A DNA stretch of 64,000 bases from Azospirillum sp. SYSU D00513 (GCF_017356015.1 NZ_JAFIQV010000004.1:62001-126000); one strand, 5' to 3'. Counted from the stretch's first letter, positions 16,761-25,917 are shown. Made by a program: numbers and translations. The notes: generated from the sequence alone by a model not told the origin.

Positions 16761-19025
16761 ATGAGCCTGCTGCACCGCCTGCTTCTGCTGGTCCTGCTGG
16801 CCATGCTCCCGGCGCTGGTGGCCCTCGGCATGGCCGCATCGGGCCTGCTCGGCGCGGCGGCGATGCGGTGGCTCGCCGCCGTCGCCCTGCTTGGGCTGGT
16901 GAGCCTGCTGGCCGTCTGGTGGGCCGGCAACCGGTTCCTGCGCGGTCCCGTCTCGTCCCTTATCGAGACGACGCGGCGCTGGCGCGATGGCGACCTGTCG
17001 GCGCGCACGGGGCTGGCGCGGGACGGGTCGGAGATCGGGATCCTGGGCCGCGCCTTCGACGCGATGGCCGAGGATCTGGAGCGCAAGGCGGGGGAATCCC
17101 AGCGGGTGAACGCGCTCGCCCACAAGATGGCCTCCGTGCTGGCCAGCACCACCGACGGCGTGTTCGAGGTGGACCCGGACTGGCGCGTCACCTTCATGAA
17201 CGAGCGCGCCCGGTCCATGACCGCCGGCAGCCGTGCCGTGGTCGGCCAGTCCCTGTGGGAGGCCTATCCCGAGGCGGTCGGCTCCGTCTTCGACGAGCAG
17301 TACCGGCGCGCCATGGCGGAGCAGGTCCCCGTCGAGTTCGAGGCCTATTACGCGCCGCTGGAGTCCTGGTTCGCGGTGCGCGCCTTCCCCTCGCGCGACG
17401 GGCTGGCGGTCTTCCTCCAGGACGTGACGGCCCGCAAATGGAGCGAGCACGCGCTGGCCGACGCCGAGAACGCCCGGCGCCAGAGCGAGGAGCGCTTCCA
17501 CTCGATCTTCGAGCTGGCGGCCGTGGGCATCGAGCGGGTCTCGCTCGACGGGCGCTACCTCGACGTCAACGCCAAGCTCTGCGCGATCCTCGGCGCCCGG
17601 CGCGAGGAGCTGCTGGGCGGTTCCATCCGCGACCGCGCCGAGCCCGCCGACCAGCAGGCCGAGGACGCCATGATCGGGCGCCTCCAGGCCGGCGACATCC
17701 CGAGCTACGCGGTCGAGAAGCGCTACCGCCGTCCCGACGGATCGGTGGTCTGGACACTGGTCACCTCCTCGCTCGCCCGCATCACCGGGGGCGAGGACGC
17801 CTACCGCATCGCCATCGTCGAGGACATCACCGAACGCAAGGCGATGGAGGAAGCGCTGCGCGGCGCCAAGGAGGAGGCCGAGCGCGCCAACCTCGCCAAG
17901 AGCCGCTTCCTCGCCGCCGCCAGCCATGACCTGCGCCAGCCGCTGCAATCGCTCTTCTTCTTCACCGCCGCGCTGGAAGGCCATCTCGGCGCAGCACGGG
18001 AGGGTGATCCGGCAGGGGGCGATCCGCGGGCCGCCGGCATGGTCCGCCATCTCCAGGAAGGGCTGGACGCGCTGAAGGAGCTGCTCGACAGCCTGCTCGA
18101 CGTCTCGCGCCTCGATGCCGGGGTGGTGACTCCGACGCTGGAGGAATTCCCCCTTTCGGAGCTGTTCGAGCATCTCGACGCCGCCTACGCCCCCGCCGCG
18201 GCGGAGAAGGGGCTCGACTGGCGGCTGGAATCCTGCGGCGGAACCGTGCGCAGCGACCGCACCCTGCTGCTGCGGCTGGTGCGCAATCTTGTGGAAAACG
18301 CCTTGCGCTACACCGAATCGGGTCTCGTGCGCGTTCAGTGCCGGGCCGAGGGCGAGCGCGTGGCGATCATCGTGCAGGACACCGGCATCGGCATCCCGCC
18401 CGAGCATCTGGAGCGGATCTTCGAGGAGTTCCACCAGGTCGGCAACCCGGAGCGCGACCGCGCCCAGGGGCTGGGGCTGGGGCTCGCCATCGTCCGCCGA
18501 TTGTCCCGCCTGCTCGACCATCCGGTGGAGGTTCGCTCGGTCCACGGCCGGGGATCGGCCTTCCGCGTGCTGGTTCCCGCCGCGGGAGCACAGCAGCGCG
18601 CGCCTGAATCGGCGGTGCCCGCGCGGCCCGAACCCGCGACGGAGGGGCAGGGGCGCCTCGCCGTGCTGGTGGACGATGACGCCGTCGTCCTGATGGGGCT
18701 CCAGATCATCCTGCGGGAATGGGGCTACAGCGTGCTCGCCGCCGGCGACCCCGACCAGGCGATGGAGCGGCTCGGCCGGCAGAACCGCGTGCCGGACATC
18801 GTCATCGCCGACTACCGTCTGCGCGAGGGCCGCGTCGGGACCGAGGTCGTTCGCCGCGTGCGCGAGCGCTTCGGCCCCCAGGTGCCGGGCGTCATCCTCA
18901 CCGGCGAGACCGGTCCGGAATGCCTGCACGACGCCGCGGCGCACGGCCTGCGCGTGATCCACAAGCCGGTGACCCCGCGCCAGCTCTCCACCGCCGTCGA
19001 GCGGCAGCTCAAGGCGACCGGCTGA
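16761..19025 (+). CDS. Hybrid sensor histidine kinase/response regulator with two PAS domains
   Basis: A 754-residue membrane hybrid kinase. Two closely spaced N-terminal helices (about 5-28 and 35-54) are followed by a HAMP-like linker (about 55-110), then two PAS regions (about 120-225 with DGVFEVDPDWRVTFMNE; about 245-365 with AVGIERVSLDGRYLDVN and IVEDITERKAMEEAL). The H box FLAAASHDLRQP gives His389. The ATPase domain has LVENALRYTE, DTGIGIPPEH and GLGLGLAIVRR. The receiver at about 630-750 has VDDDA, Asp684 in IVIADYRLREG and HKPVTP. The start at 16761 puts the membrane region first, with GGAAGG upstream. It is probably paralogous to the kinase at 1367-3511, with PAS domains in place of the large periplasmic sensor. 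No separate output gene is adjacent. Confidence 0.85.
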   Translation: MSLLHRLLLLVLLAMLPALVALGMAASGLLGAAAMRWLAAVALLGLVSLLAVWWAGNRFLRGPVSSLIETTRRWRDGDLSARTGLARDGSEIGILGRAFDAMAEDLERKAGESQRVNALAHKMASVLASTTDGVFEVDPDWRVTFMNERARSMTAGSRAVVGQSLWEAYPEAVGSVFDEQYRRAMAEQVPVEFEAYYAPLESWFAVRAFPSRDGLAVFLQDVTARKWSEHALADAENARRQSEERFHSIFELAAVGIERVSLDGRYLDVNAKLCAILGARREELLGGSIRDRAEPADQQAEDAMIGRLQAGDIPSYAVEKRYRRPDGSVVWTLVTSSLARITGGEDAYRIAIVEDITERKAMEEALRGAKEEAERANLAKSRFLAAASHDLRQPLQSLFFFTAALEGHLGAAREGDPAGGDPRAAGMVRHLQEGLDALKELLDSLLDVSRLDAGVVTPTLEEFPLSELFEHLDAAYAPAAAEKGLDWRLESCGGTVRSDRTLLLRLVRNLVENALRYTESGLVRVQCRAEGERVAIIVQDTGIGIPPEHLERIFEEFHQVGNPERDRAQGLGLGLAIVRRLSRLLDHPVEVRSVHGRGSAFRVLVPAAGAQQRAPESAVPARPEPATEGQGRLAVLVDDDAVVLMGLQIILREWGYSVLAAGDPDQAMERLGRQNRVPDIVIADYRLREGRVGTEVVRRVRERFGPQVPGVILTGETGPECLHDAAAHGLRVIHKPVTPRQLSTAVERQLKATG

Positions 19026-19041
19026 AGGGCGGGGAGGGCCG

Positions 19042-19371
19042 TCAGCGGCTCCCGGCGGTCAGCTTTTCGGCTTCCAGCCCCAGCGTGCCCTGCGTGAAGT
19101 CCACCGCGATGACGTTGCTGCGCGCCAGGACCAGGGCGCGGCCGGCCTCGGTCAGGCGGCAGACCTGCCAATCGCGTTTCATCGGGTTGTCGAACCAGGG
19201 CTCCGCCCAGCCGGCCTTGAGGCAGGCGGCGACCAGCGTCTTCTTGACCCGCTGGCCCTGGGCGTCGAACAGCGGCAGCTTGCCGCCCGGCTGGTCGATG
19301 CCGCGGCGCAGCCACGCCACCTGGGGTTCGGTCGGGGTGCGGCGGGTGCCGGTGCGGCGTGGCGCGGCCAT
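19042..19371 (-). CDS. Conserved-looking small protein, possible winged-helix fold
   Basis: A 109-residue protein: a basic N-terminus, then KKTLVAACLKAGWAEPWFDNP and WQVCRLTEAGRALVLA, a pattern that resembles a winged-helix module (helix, turn, then a short wing ending LTEAGR). It would be cytoplasmic. No specific family is recognised and no partner or target is known. The ATG at 19371 is preferred; the longer overlapping frame runs antisense through cutA. It is convergent with the hybrid kinase and divergent from cutA. Confidence 0.6.
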   Translation of the reverse strand: MAAPRRTGTRRTPTEPQVAWLRRGIDQPGGKLPLFDAQGQRVKKTLVAACLKAGWAEPWFDNPMKRDWQVCRLTEAGRALVLARSNVIAVDFTQGTLGLEAEKLTAGSR

Positions 19372-19470
19372 GGTTCGGGTCGTCCCTGCTGTGTCGCCCG
19401 GGATCGGGCTGTGGCAATCTTGAGGCCATCTATGCCGGAAGGACAGCCGGCGCAGCAAGGGAACCACCCG

Positions 19471-19824
19471 ATGAATTCCGAAACAGCCGCCGATGCTGGC
19501 GCCGATGCCACGGACCTCGCCTTCGTCTACATGACCGCCGCATCCCGCGCGGACGCCGCGCGCATCGGCCGCGCCCTTGTGGAGGAACGACTCGCGGCCT
19601 GCGTCAACATCCTGGACGGCATGACCTCCATCTACCGCTGGCAGGGTGCGGTCGAGGAATCGGCCGAAGCGGTCCTCATCGCGAAAACCCGCCGCGCCCT
19701 CTTCGACCGGCTCGCCGCCCGCGTGCGGGAACTGCACGGCTACGAGGTGCCCTGCATCCTCGAACTGCCGCTCGGGCGCGGCAACCCGGCCTATGTGGAC
19801 TGGCTGAGGGAGGGGACGGGGTAA
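19471..19824 (+). CDS. cutA: Divalent-cation tolerance protein CutA
   Basis: A 117-residue CutA1 protein, a trimeric ferredoxin-like fold linked to copper tolerance in E. coli, though its general role is unsettled. Motifs are LAFVYMTAASRADAARIGRALVEERLAACVNI, SIYRWQG, EAVLIAKT and YEVPCILELPLGRGNPAYVDWL, all typical. The N-terminal 14 residues are variable. AAGG lies about 12 bases upstream of the ATG at 19471. Confidence 0.93.
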   Translation: MNSETAADAGADATDLAFVYMTAASRADAARIGRALVEERLAACVNILDGMTSIYRWQGAVEESAEAVLIAKTRRALFDRLAARVRELHGYEVPCILELPLGRGNPAYVDWLREGTG

Positions 19825-19840
19825 GGACGGCCGGCAGGGA

Positions 19841-20194
19841 TCAGAACCGCGAGCCCGCGCGGCGCAACGGCGTCTGGTCCGTGAGGATGTTGTGATGCCG
19901 GAATTCCGCCGGCGACGCCCAGGATAGATACTCCCGCATGCCCGGTGAATCGGAACCGGTCGTGAACCATGGTTCCTTCAGGACCTGTCCGGCATGCGAC
20001 ACCCACTTCGGTATCGCGGGCAGGCGGCTTTGCTTGGCCAGATACGCCGCGATGGCCCCGAGCAGAGGGTACGCGGGCGGCTCATCCGGTGATCCTTTCG
20101 GCCAGATGTGGCGAAGCAGGAAGCGATGCTTGTCTTCCTGCCTCGCGACACCATGGACCTGGCGCCGGTGAGCGGCAAGTCGCCCCCTGAGCAT
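19841..20194 (-). CDS. Hypothetical protein (117 residues)
   Basis: A 117-residue frame without a recognised domain. The C-terminal half (IPKWVSHAGQVLKEPWF, then YLSWASPAEFRHHNILTD) reads like a real, conserved-type protein end with a hydrophobic-acidic pattern, while the first 25 residues are basic and less convincing. The ATG at 20194 has a poor ribosome site, so the start may be wrong or the gene may be a 5'-degraded remnant. It is convergent with cutA. Confidence 0.45.
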   Translation of the reverse strand: MLRGRLAAHRRQVHGVARQEDKHRFLLRHIWPKGSPDEPPAYPLLGAIAAYLAKQSRLPAIPKWVSHAGQVLKEPWFTTGSDSPGMREYLSWASPAEFRHHNILTDQTPLRRAGSRF

Positions 20195-20251
20195 GCCCGG
20201 CCGAAGGCACGCTGCCGGGCATCCGGCGCCCGGCAGGGCCGAGAGGGTGGA

Positions 20252-20599
20252 TTACTGGATGACCGACCGCGTGTCCGCCGTGACCTTCACCGGCAGCTGC
20301 ACGGTCATCGGGCTTTCCGCCGGCTTGGCGGCGACGAGGCGGCCGGCTTCGGCGTGGGCCGCGAAGGTCGGGGCGGTGATCAGCCGGGCCTGGAGCGGGC
20401 GGGCGACAGTGGCGGGCCGCGCGGAGGCCGAGGCCGGAGCGTGCGTGGCGACGAGGCGGGTCGCCTCGGCTTGGGCTGCGAAGGTCGGGGCGGCGATCAG
20501 CCGGGCCTGGAGCGGGCGGGCGGTGTCGGCGGCGAAGGCTGCGCCGGACGCGGCCAGGATTGCGGAGGCAACGGTCAGGGAAGCGGCGAGCTTGAACAT
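20252..20599 (-). CDS. Secreted protein with an internal 39-residue duplication
   Basis: A 115-residue protein with a signal peptide (MFKLAASLTVASAILAASG, cleavage after AFA at about 23). The mature part contains ARPLQARLIAAPTFAAQAEA followed 39 residues later by ARPLQARLITAPTFAAHAEA, a clear tandem duplication. It has no cysteines or known domain and is probably periplasmic. AGGAG sits about 8 bases before the ATG. The function is unknown. Confidence 0.7.
   Translation of the reverse strand: MFKLAASLTVASAILAASGAAFAADTARPLQARLIAAPTFAAQAEATRLVATHAPASASARPATVARPLQARLITAPTFAAHAEAGRLVAAKPAESPMTVQLPVKVTADTRSVIQ
20331..20522. repeat. Tandem duplication inside the secreted-protein gene (period 117 bp)
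   Basis: About 75 bases starting at 20331 recur, with a few substitutions, starting at 20448, an offset of 117 bases or exactly 39 codons, so the reading frame is kept. The bases between the two copies differ from each other. Confidence 0.75.
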
Positions 20600-20909
20600 G
20601 GGAACACTCCTGCGAACGCTGCGGCGGGGGCGGCCTTGCGGCCCGGTCCCTCGCGAAGGGGGCGGTGGTGTCCTCCTGGCCGGCAGCCGGTTTCGGATTT
20701 CCGGTCGGGGGCACCACCCTGTTGAGAGCTAATTTAGTCCCGCCTACGACAAAGAAAACCAAATTATTTTGCAATGCAATGTAAGGGATCACTTGTGAAT
20801 CACTCTGGACCGCCCACGGCGGCATGTCCGCCATGACGGGGCCGCTCTGGACCGCGCCCCTGGCGGCGTGAGAGCGTGAGTTGATCCCCATTCCCGGCCG
20901 GAGACCCCG
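20600..20909. other. Divergent regulatory region, AT-rich core
   Basis: This 310-base gap between the secreted-protein gene and the MFS gene has a GC-poor core (about 20727-20815). It contains a near-palindrome TTGCA-a-TGCAA at 20769-20779 and TCAC-tt-GTGA near 20790-20799, which could be operators or promoter elements. No gene is supported. Confidence 0.4.
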
Positions 20910-22136
20910 ATGTCCGACCTGTCCGCCCGCCTGTCGCTCGGCTTCTCCTGGGTCGGTCATTCGCTGATGCACATCGTGTCGGGTCTCTATCTGACGGTGG
21001 TGCTGGCGCTCCAGCACGAATGGCATCTTTCTTATGACGAGCTGATCCGGGTCTGGACGCTCGGCGCCACGCTCATCGCCGTCGGGGCGCCGCTGGCCGG
21101 CTGGCTCGGCGACCGCTGGAGCGAGAGCCGCATGATGGCGGTCTTCTTCCTGCTGACCGGCGCCGGATCCATCGTCAGCGGCCTGGCCTCGGACACGGGC
21201 GTCCTCTTCTGGGGACTGGCGCTGCTCGGGCTGGGGGCGTCGATCTATCACCCCGTCAGCATGTCCTGGACCGTCAAGAACGCCGCCAACCGGGGCAAGG
21301 CGCTGGGCTATCTCGGCATCTTCGGCACGGTCGGCATCGCCTCGGCGGCGGTGGTCGCGGGCGGGCTGACCGACTGGATGGGCTGGCGCGCGGCCATGAT
21401 CCTGCCCGGCGCCGTCTGCGTCGCGCTGGGCGTGGCGCTGGCCGCGCTGATCGCCACCGGCCATGTCCGCGACCGCCGGGGCGACGTGAAGCCGCAGCCG
21501 GCGGCGGAGCGGGGCGACATGGTCCGCGCCTTCCTGGTGCTGTCGGTCACCATGATCTGCTCCGGCCTGCTGTTCAATTCGATGCTGATCGTGCTGCCGA
21601 AGCTGTTCGAGACGCGGCTCGGCGGGCTGCTTGGGGAGGGCACGCTGGGCGTCGGCGGCATGGTGACGCTCGTCTATCTGGCGGCGACGGTCCCGCAGCT
21701 CATCGGTGGGCATCTCGCCGACCGCTACCCGGTCAAGCGCATCTATGTGCTCTGCCTGCTGCTCCAGACGCCGATGATGGCGCTGATGGCCGTGCTGTGG
21801 GACCTGCCGCTGGTCTTCGCCGCCATCGGGGTGGTGATCGGCTCGCAGGTGCAGATCCCCGCGGAAAGCCTGCTGCTCGCCCGCTACACGCCGGCCCGGC
21901 ACCGGGGCCTCGCCTTCGGCGCCAAGTTCGTGCTGAGCTTCGGCGCCGGCCCCGTCGCGGTGCAGATGGCCGCCGCCGTCTTCGACCGCACCGGCGACTT
22001 CCAGGCGCTCTACCTGCTGCTGGCGGCGCTGGCGCTGGTCGCCTTCCTGGCGGCGCTGCTGGTCCCGGAGGAGCGCAAGGAGAAGCCGGCGCCCGCCGCT
22101 CCCGCTCCCGCCGCGGCCATCGCCGGCGGGGACTGA
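20910..22136 (+). CDS. MFS transporter
   Basis: A 408-residue major facilitator protein with about 12 predicted membrane helices. The loop 2-3 motif reads GWLGDRWSESRMM, and LGLGASIYHPVSMSW and LGYLGIFGTVGIASAAVVAGGLTD follow, similar in style to Fsr-type drug exporters. HLADRYPVKRIYVL marks the second half. The hydrophilic C-terminal tail is Ala/Pro rich. The substrate is not known. The thioesterase gene follows 86 bases downstream. Confidence 0.85.
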   Translation: MSDLSARLSLGFSWVGHSLMHIVSGLYLTVVLALQHEWHLSYDELIRVWTLGATLIAVGAPLAGWLGDRWSESRMMAVFFLLTGAGSIVSGLASDTGVLFWGLALLGLGASIYHPVSMSWTVKNAANRGKALGYLGIFGTVGIASAAVVAGGLTDWMGWRAAMILPGAVCVALGVALAALIATGHVRDRRGDVKPQPAAERGDMVRAFLVLSVTMICSGLLFNSMLIVLPKLFETRLGGLLGEGTLGVGGMVTLVYLAATVPQLIGGHLADRYPVKRIYVLCLLLQTPMMALMAVLWDLPLVFAAIGVVIGSQVQIPAESLLLARYTPARHRGLAFGAKFVLSFGAGPVAVQMAAAVFDRTGDFQALYLLLAALALVAFLAALLVPEERKEKPAPAAPAPAAAIAGGD

Positions 22137-22222
22137 GACCGGAACTGTTTCCCGGCGGCGACCACGAACCAAGCGCTCCGCGGACCGCCGCCGCGAAGAG
22201 AGCGCGTGACGATGGGTGAGGA

Positions 22223-22708
22223 ATGAGCAGTCAATCCCCGGCCGGCTCCGCGATCCCCGCCGAGGAGCTGGAGGTCATGATCCGCGAGGGCGTGCCCCTG
22301 ATCGGCAATCTCGGCGTCGCGGTCGAGAGCATCGGTGCCGGCACCGTGCGGCTGCGGCTGCCCTACACCGGCGACATGGTGCGGCCCGGCGGCACCATCA
22401 CCGGGCCGGCGATGTTCGGGCTGGCCGACGTGGCGCTGTGGGGCGCCGTGATGAGCCTGATCGGCCGGGTCGAGCTGGCGGTGACCACCAGCGCCACCAT
22501 CAACTTCCTGCGCAAGCCGCCGCCCGTCGCCCTGATCGCGGACTGCCGCATCCTGAAGCTCGGCAAGCGGCTGGCCTACGGGGAGGTGCTGCTCTTCTCC
22601 GAAGGCGATCCCGAACCGGTCGCCCACGTCACCGGCACCTATTCCATCCCGCCGCACGACCCCGTCAAGCTTGCGGTATTGGGATACCATGATGGTGAGA
22701 CGGAGTGA
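22223..22708 (+). CDS. PaaI-family hotdog thioesterase
   Basis: A 161-residue hotdog-fold acyl-CoA thioesterase-like protein. The pattern GTVRLRLPYTGDMVRPGGTITGPAMFGLADVALWGAV holds the family's active-site loop and helix, and ATINFLRKPPPVALIADCRILKLGKRLAYGEV is the second strand-turn region. It acts in the cytoplasm on an unknown acyl-CoA. It lies directly upstream of rplM, a common position in related genomes, but the rplM promoter follows its stop. Confidence 0.85.
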   Translation: MSSQSPAGSAIPAEELEVMIREGVPLIGNLGVAVESIGAGTVRLRLPYTGDMVRPGGTITGPAMFGLADVALWGAVMSLIGRVELAVTTSATINFLRKPPPVALIADCRILKLGKRLAYGEVLLFSEGDPEPVAHVTGTYSIPPHDPVKLAVLGYHDGETE

Positions 22709-22794
22709 AAAATCCTTTCAAATCAAGGGCTTTGCACTAGAGGTATCTAATTACCGCTTTTGCAAGCCGTTGATTTTGAAGGCGAAAATTTATG

Positions 22795-22823
22795 TTGACG
22801 CGGTGCCGTCGAAACCGTACAAA
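22795..22823 (+). promoter_or_regulatory. Candidate sigma-70 promoter of rplM-rpsI
   Basis: TTGACG (22795-22800), 17 bases, then TACAAA (22818-22823) lies 67 bases upstream of the rplM ATG, in a GC-poor stretch. The spacing is ideal, with a 5 of 6 match at -35 and 4 of 6 at -10. Confidence 0.55.
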
Positions 22824-22890
22824 TCCGGCCGCTTCGGCGCCGCGGGATCCGGCGGCCTGCCGATCCCCGATTCACGCAACGAGTGTGACG

Positions 22891-23355
22891 ATGTCGACCT
22901 TTAATCTGAAGCCGTCCGAGATCGAGAAGAAGTGGGTGGTCGTCGATGCCGACGGCCTCGTTCTCGGCCGGCTCGCCAGCATCCTGGCGAATATCCTGCG
23001 CGGCAAGAACAAGCCGACCTATACCCCGCACATGGACTGCGGTGACCACGTCGTGGTCATCAACGCCGAGAAGGTGAAGCTGACCGGCAAGAAGCGCGAT
23101 CAGGACATCTTCTACTGGCACACCGGCTATCCGGGCGGCATCAAGGGCCGTTCGAAGGGCCAGATCCTCGACGGCAAGTACCCTGAGCGCGTCATCGAGA
23201 AGGCCGTGGAGCGCATGGTTCCGCGTGGCCCGCTCGGCCGCCGCCAGATGTCTCACCTGAAGGTTTACAAGGGTGCGACCCACCCGCACGAGGCGCAGCA
23301 GCCGGCCGTGCTGGATGTCGGCGCGTTGAACCCGAAGAACAAGCGGAGCGCGTAA
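22891..23355 (+). CDS. rplM: 50S ribosomal protein L13
   Basis: A 154-residue L13. Signatures are [17 protein letters not shown] at the start, [19 protein letters not shown], the GYPGGIK loop and a [23 protein letters not shown] ending. It binds 23S rRNA early in 50S assembly. The start at 22891 is the normal L13 N-terminus ([15 protein letters not shown]); the frame from 22792 is not used. rpsI follows after 5 bases, the usual ribosomal operon. Confidence 0.98.
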   Translation: MSTFNLKPSEIEKKWVVVDADGLVLGRLASILANILRGKNKPTYTPHMDCGDHVVVINAEKVKLTGKKRDQDIFYWHTGYPGGIKGRSKGQILDGKYPERVIEKAVERMVPRGPLGRRQMSHLKVYKGATHPHEAQQPAVLDVGALNPKNKRSA

Positions 23356-23360
23356 TCCAA

Positions 23361-23849
23361 ATGGCTCAGGTCACCACCACCCTCTCCAGCCTGCAGGACC
23401 TGCAGGGCAGCGCCACCCCGGTCGCCGCTCCGGCCGAACTGGCCGAGCCGAAGCTGGACGCCCAGGGCCGCGCCTACGCCACCGGCAAGCGCAAGGACGC
23501 CGTCGCCCGCGTGTGGATCAAGCCGGGCTCCGGCAAGATCACCGTCAACGGTCGCGACCAGGAAGTCTACTTCGCCCGTCCCGTCCTGCGCATGATGATC
23601 GCCCAGCCGTTCGACGTGGCCGGCCGCGTCGAGCAGTATGACGTGATCGCCACCGTCACCGGCGGCGGTCTGTCGGGCCAGGCCGGTGCCGTCCGCCACG
23701 GCATCTCCAAGGCGCTGACCTACTTCGAGCCGACCCTGCGTCCGCCGCTGAAGACCGCCGGCTTCCTGACCCGCGACGCCCGCGTCGTCGAGCGTAAGAA
23801 GTACGGCCGCGCCAAGGCCCGCCGCAGCTTCCAGTTCTCGAAGCGCTGA
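23361..23849 (+). CDS. rpsI: 30S ribosomal protein S9
   Basis: A 162-residue S9. The first 33 residues are an Ala/Pro-rich extension, common in alphaproteobacteria. The core has [45 protein letters not shown] and the C-terminal tail [24 protein letters not shown], whose last Lys-Arg contacts P-site tRNA. It is co-transcribed with rplM, and a triplicated terminator follows. Confidence 0.98.
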   Translation: MAQVTTTLSSLQDLQGSATPVAAPAELAEPKLDAQGRAYATGKRKDAVARVWIKPGSGKITVNGRDQEVYFARPVLRMMIAQPFDVAGRVEQYDVIATVTGGGLSGQAGAVRHGISKALTYFEPTLRPPLKTAGFLTRDARVVERKKYGRAKARRSFQFSKR

Positions 23850-23888
23850 CCCGCGCACGCGAACTCTGCCATCGGCATCGATACGGCG

Positions 23889-23997
23889 AGGGGCGTCCCA
23901 ACGGGACGCCCCTTTCTGCATTCCAGGCAGCGTCCCAACGGGACGCCCCTTTCTGCATTCCAGGCAGCGTTCCAACGGGACGCGCCTTTCTGATTCC
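23889..23997 (+). terminator. Intrinsic terminator after rpsI, present as three 37-bp tandem copies
   Basis: The first copy is a full terminator: an 11-bp perfect stem (23889-23899 with 23903-23913), AAC loop, then TTTCT. The 37-base unit starting at 23893 repeats at 23930 with no visible change and at 23967 with a few changes. Copies two and three keep a shorter stem and the TTTCT. Confidence 0.8.
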
Positions 23998-24117
23998 GGG
24001 CTTGCCGCCCGGTGGCGCCCTTTCTCTTTTTGCACCGCACGCGCTTTCCCGTATCTTCCCATCCGACCTCCCGGCTCCATCCCCGGATCAATCCAACATC
24101 GAGAGGGATCCTCGTCC

Positions 24118-25170
24118 ATGGACACTTCCACCGCCCCGATCCGCGTCGGCATCCTCGGCGCGTCCGGCTACACGGGCGCCGAACTGGTGCGCATGCTGCT
24201 GCGCCACCCGAAGGTGCGGATCGACGCCCTGACCGCCGAACGGCAGGCCGGCAAGCCGATGGCGGAGGTGTTCCCGCATCTGGGGCGCTACGGTCTGCCC
24301 GATCTGGTGAAGATCGAGCAGGTGGCCTGGGACGGGCTGGACATGGTCTTCTGCGCGTTGCCGCACGGCACCACCCAGGAGGTCGTCGCCGGCCTGCCCA
24401 AGACCCTGAAGGTCGTCGATCTCTCCGCCGACTTCCGCCTCGCCGACCCGGCCGAATACGCCACCTGGTACGGGCATGAGCACCGTGCGCTGGACCTCCA
24501 GAAGGAGGTCGCCTACGGCCTGACCGAGTTCAACCGCCAGGGCGTGCGCGCCGCGCGCTTGGTCGCCAACCCCGGCTGCTACCCGACCGCCACGCTTCTG
24601 CCGCTGCTGCCGCTTCTGCTGGACGGGCTGATCGAATCGGACCGGATCGTGGTCGACGCCAAGTCGGGCGTGTCGGGCGCCGGGCGCGACGCCAAGCAGG
24701 CCAACCTCTTCACCGAGGTGTCGGAGGGCTTCCACGCCTACGGCGTCGGCCACCACCGCCACATGCCGGAGATCGAGCAGGAGCTGCGGCTGGCCGCCGG
24801 CCAGCCGGTCACCATCTCCTTCACGCCCCATCTCGTGCCGATGAACCGCGGCATGCTGGCGACGATCTACGTCCGCATGGCGGAGGGCGTCACCGCCGAC
24901 GACCTGCGCGCCGCGCTCGCGCGCCGCTATGAGTCCGAGCCCTTCGTCGGCGTCACGCCGGCTGGCGTGGTGCCCGCCACCCGCCATGTCCGCGCCTCCA
25001 ACCACGCCTTGATCGGCGTGGTGCCGGACCGCGCCCCGCGCGGCGCCATTCTGGTGTCCGTCATCGACAACCTCGTGAAGGGCGCTTCCGGCCAGGCCAT
25101 CCAGAACATGAACGTCATGTTCGGCCTGGACGAGACCGCCGGCCTGGAACAGGCGCCGCTGTTCCCGTAA
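24118..25170 (+). CDS. argC: N-acetyl-gamma-glutamyl-phosphate reductase
   Basis: A 350-residue NADPH-dependent reductase for the third step of arginine synthesis. The N-terminal Rossmann motif is VGILGASGYTGAELVRML. The catalytic cysteine is Cys154 in VANPGCYPT. YGLTEFNR, GVSGAGRDA and HRHMPEIEQEL are family motifs, with the last His region near the active site. The length is normal. A gamma carbonic anhydrase gene follows 29 bases downstream. Confidence 0.97.
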   Translation: MDTSTAPIRVGILGASGYTGAELVRMLLRHPKVRIDALTAERQAGKPMAEVFPHLGRYGLPDLVKIEQVAWDGLDMVFCALPHGTTQEVVAGLPKTLKVVDLSADFRLADPAEYATWYGHEHRALDLQKEVAYGLTEFNRQGVRAARLVANPGCYPTATLLPLLPLLLDGLIESDRIVVDAKSGVSGAGRDAKQANLFTEVSEGFHAYGVGHHRHMPEIEQELRLAAGQPVTISFTPHLVPMNRGMLATIYVRMAEGVTADDLRAALARRYESEPFVGVTPAGVVPATRHVRASNHALIGVVPDRAPRGAILVSVIDNLVKGASGQAIQNMNVMFGLDETAGLEQAPLFP

Positions 25171-25199
25171 GGGACGCGATCACCCCTGGGGAGACGACC

Positions 25200-25718
25200 A
25201 TGTCCGGAGTGATCCTGCCCTTCCGGGACCGGTTTCCGCTGATCGACCCGACCGCCTACGTGGCGCCGACCGCCGCCGTGGTCGGCGACGTGGCGGTCGG
25301 GCCGGAATCCAGCATCTGGTTCGGCTGCACCGTCCGCGGCGACGTGAACGAGGTGCGCATCGGCGCGCGCAGCAACATACAGGACGGCAGCGTCGTCCAC
25401 GTCTCCTCCAGGGGGCAGGGGACCTACATCGGCGACGACGTGACCGTCGGCCACATGGCGCTTCTGCATGCCTGCACGCTGGAGAGCGGCTGCTTCATCG
25501 GCATGAAGGCCTGCGTCATGGACGGCGTGCTCGTCGAGTCGGGGGCGATCATCGGCGCCGGGGCTCTCGTGACCCCCGGAAAGCGGGTCAAGGCGGGCCA
25601 GCTCTGGGCCGGGAGCCCGGCGCGGATGGTCCGCGAGGTGACCGAGGAGGACCGCGAATCCTTCCTCAAACTGGCCGCCGGCTACGTGGAACTGGCGCGA
25701 ATCCACGGCGGACGCTGA
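25200..25718 (+). CDS. Gamma-class carbonic anhydrase family protein
   Basis: A 172-residue left-handed beta-helix protein with hexapeptide repeats. The Zn-ligand histidines of the family are in place: His67 in SVVHV, and His85 and His90 in GHMALLHAC. The C-terminal helix (TEEDRESFLKLAAGYVELARIH) closes the trimer. It may be active as a carbonic anhydrase or serve a related acyl-carrier role, since many such homologues are uncharacterised. It is likely in an operon with argC. Confidence 0.9.
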   Translation: MSGVILPFRDRFPLIDPTAYVAPTAAVVGDVAVGPESSIWFGCTVRGDVNEVRIGARSNIQDGSVVHVSSRGQGTYIGDDVTVGHMALLHACTLESGCFIGMKACVMDGVLVESGAIIGAGALVTPGKRVKAGQLWAGSPARMVREVTEEDRESFLKLAAGYVELARIHGGR

Positions 25719-25917
25719 TTCCACCCTATGATGCAGTCATGCAACACTGGCCGAGAGTCGGTGGTTAGGACCAAGAGAAGGGGTGCCGGAACCTGTGTCC
25801 TCACCATATGTTTCGCGAGTTGCTGGCACGCTAAGTGCGCGCGGGCTGACACTTCATGCGACGGGTCGCTGGCGCAAGCATAGTGGTTGGGAATGTTCTC
25901 GAAGGAGTGCAAATAAC

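Noticed and set aside
23893-23997. Possible CRISPR array (three 37-base repeats)
   Set aside because: The repeats are directly adjacent without spacers, each is a terminator hairpin with TTTCT, and no cas gene is present.
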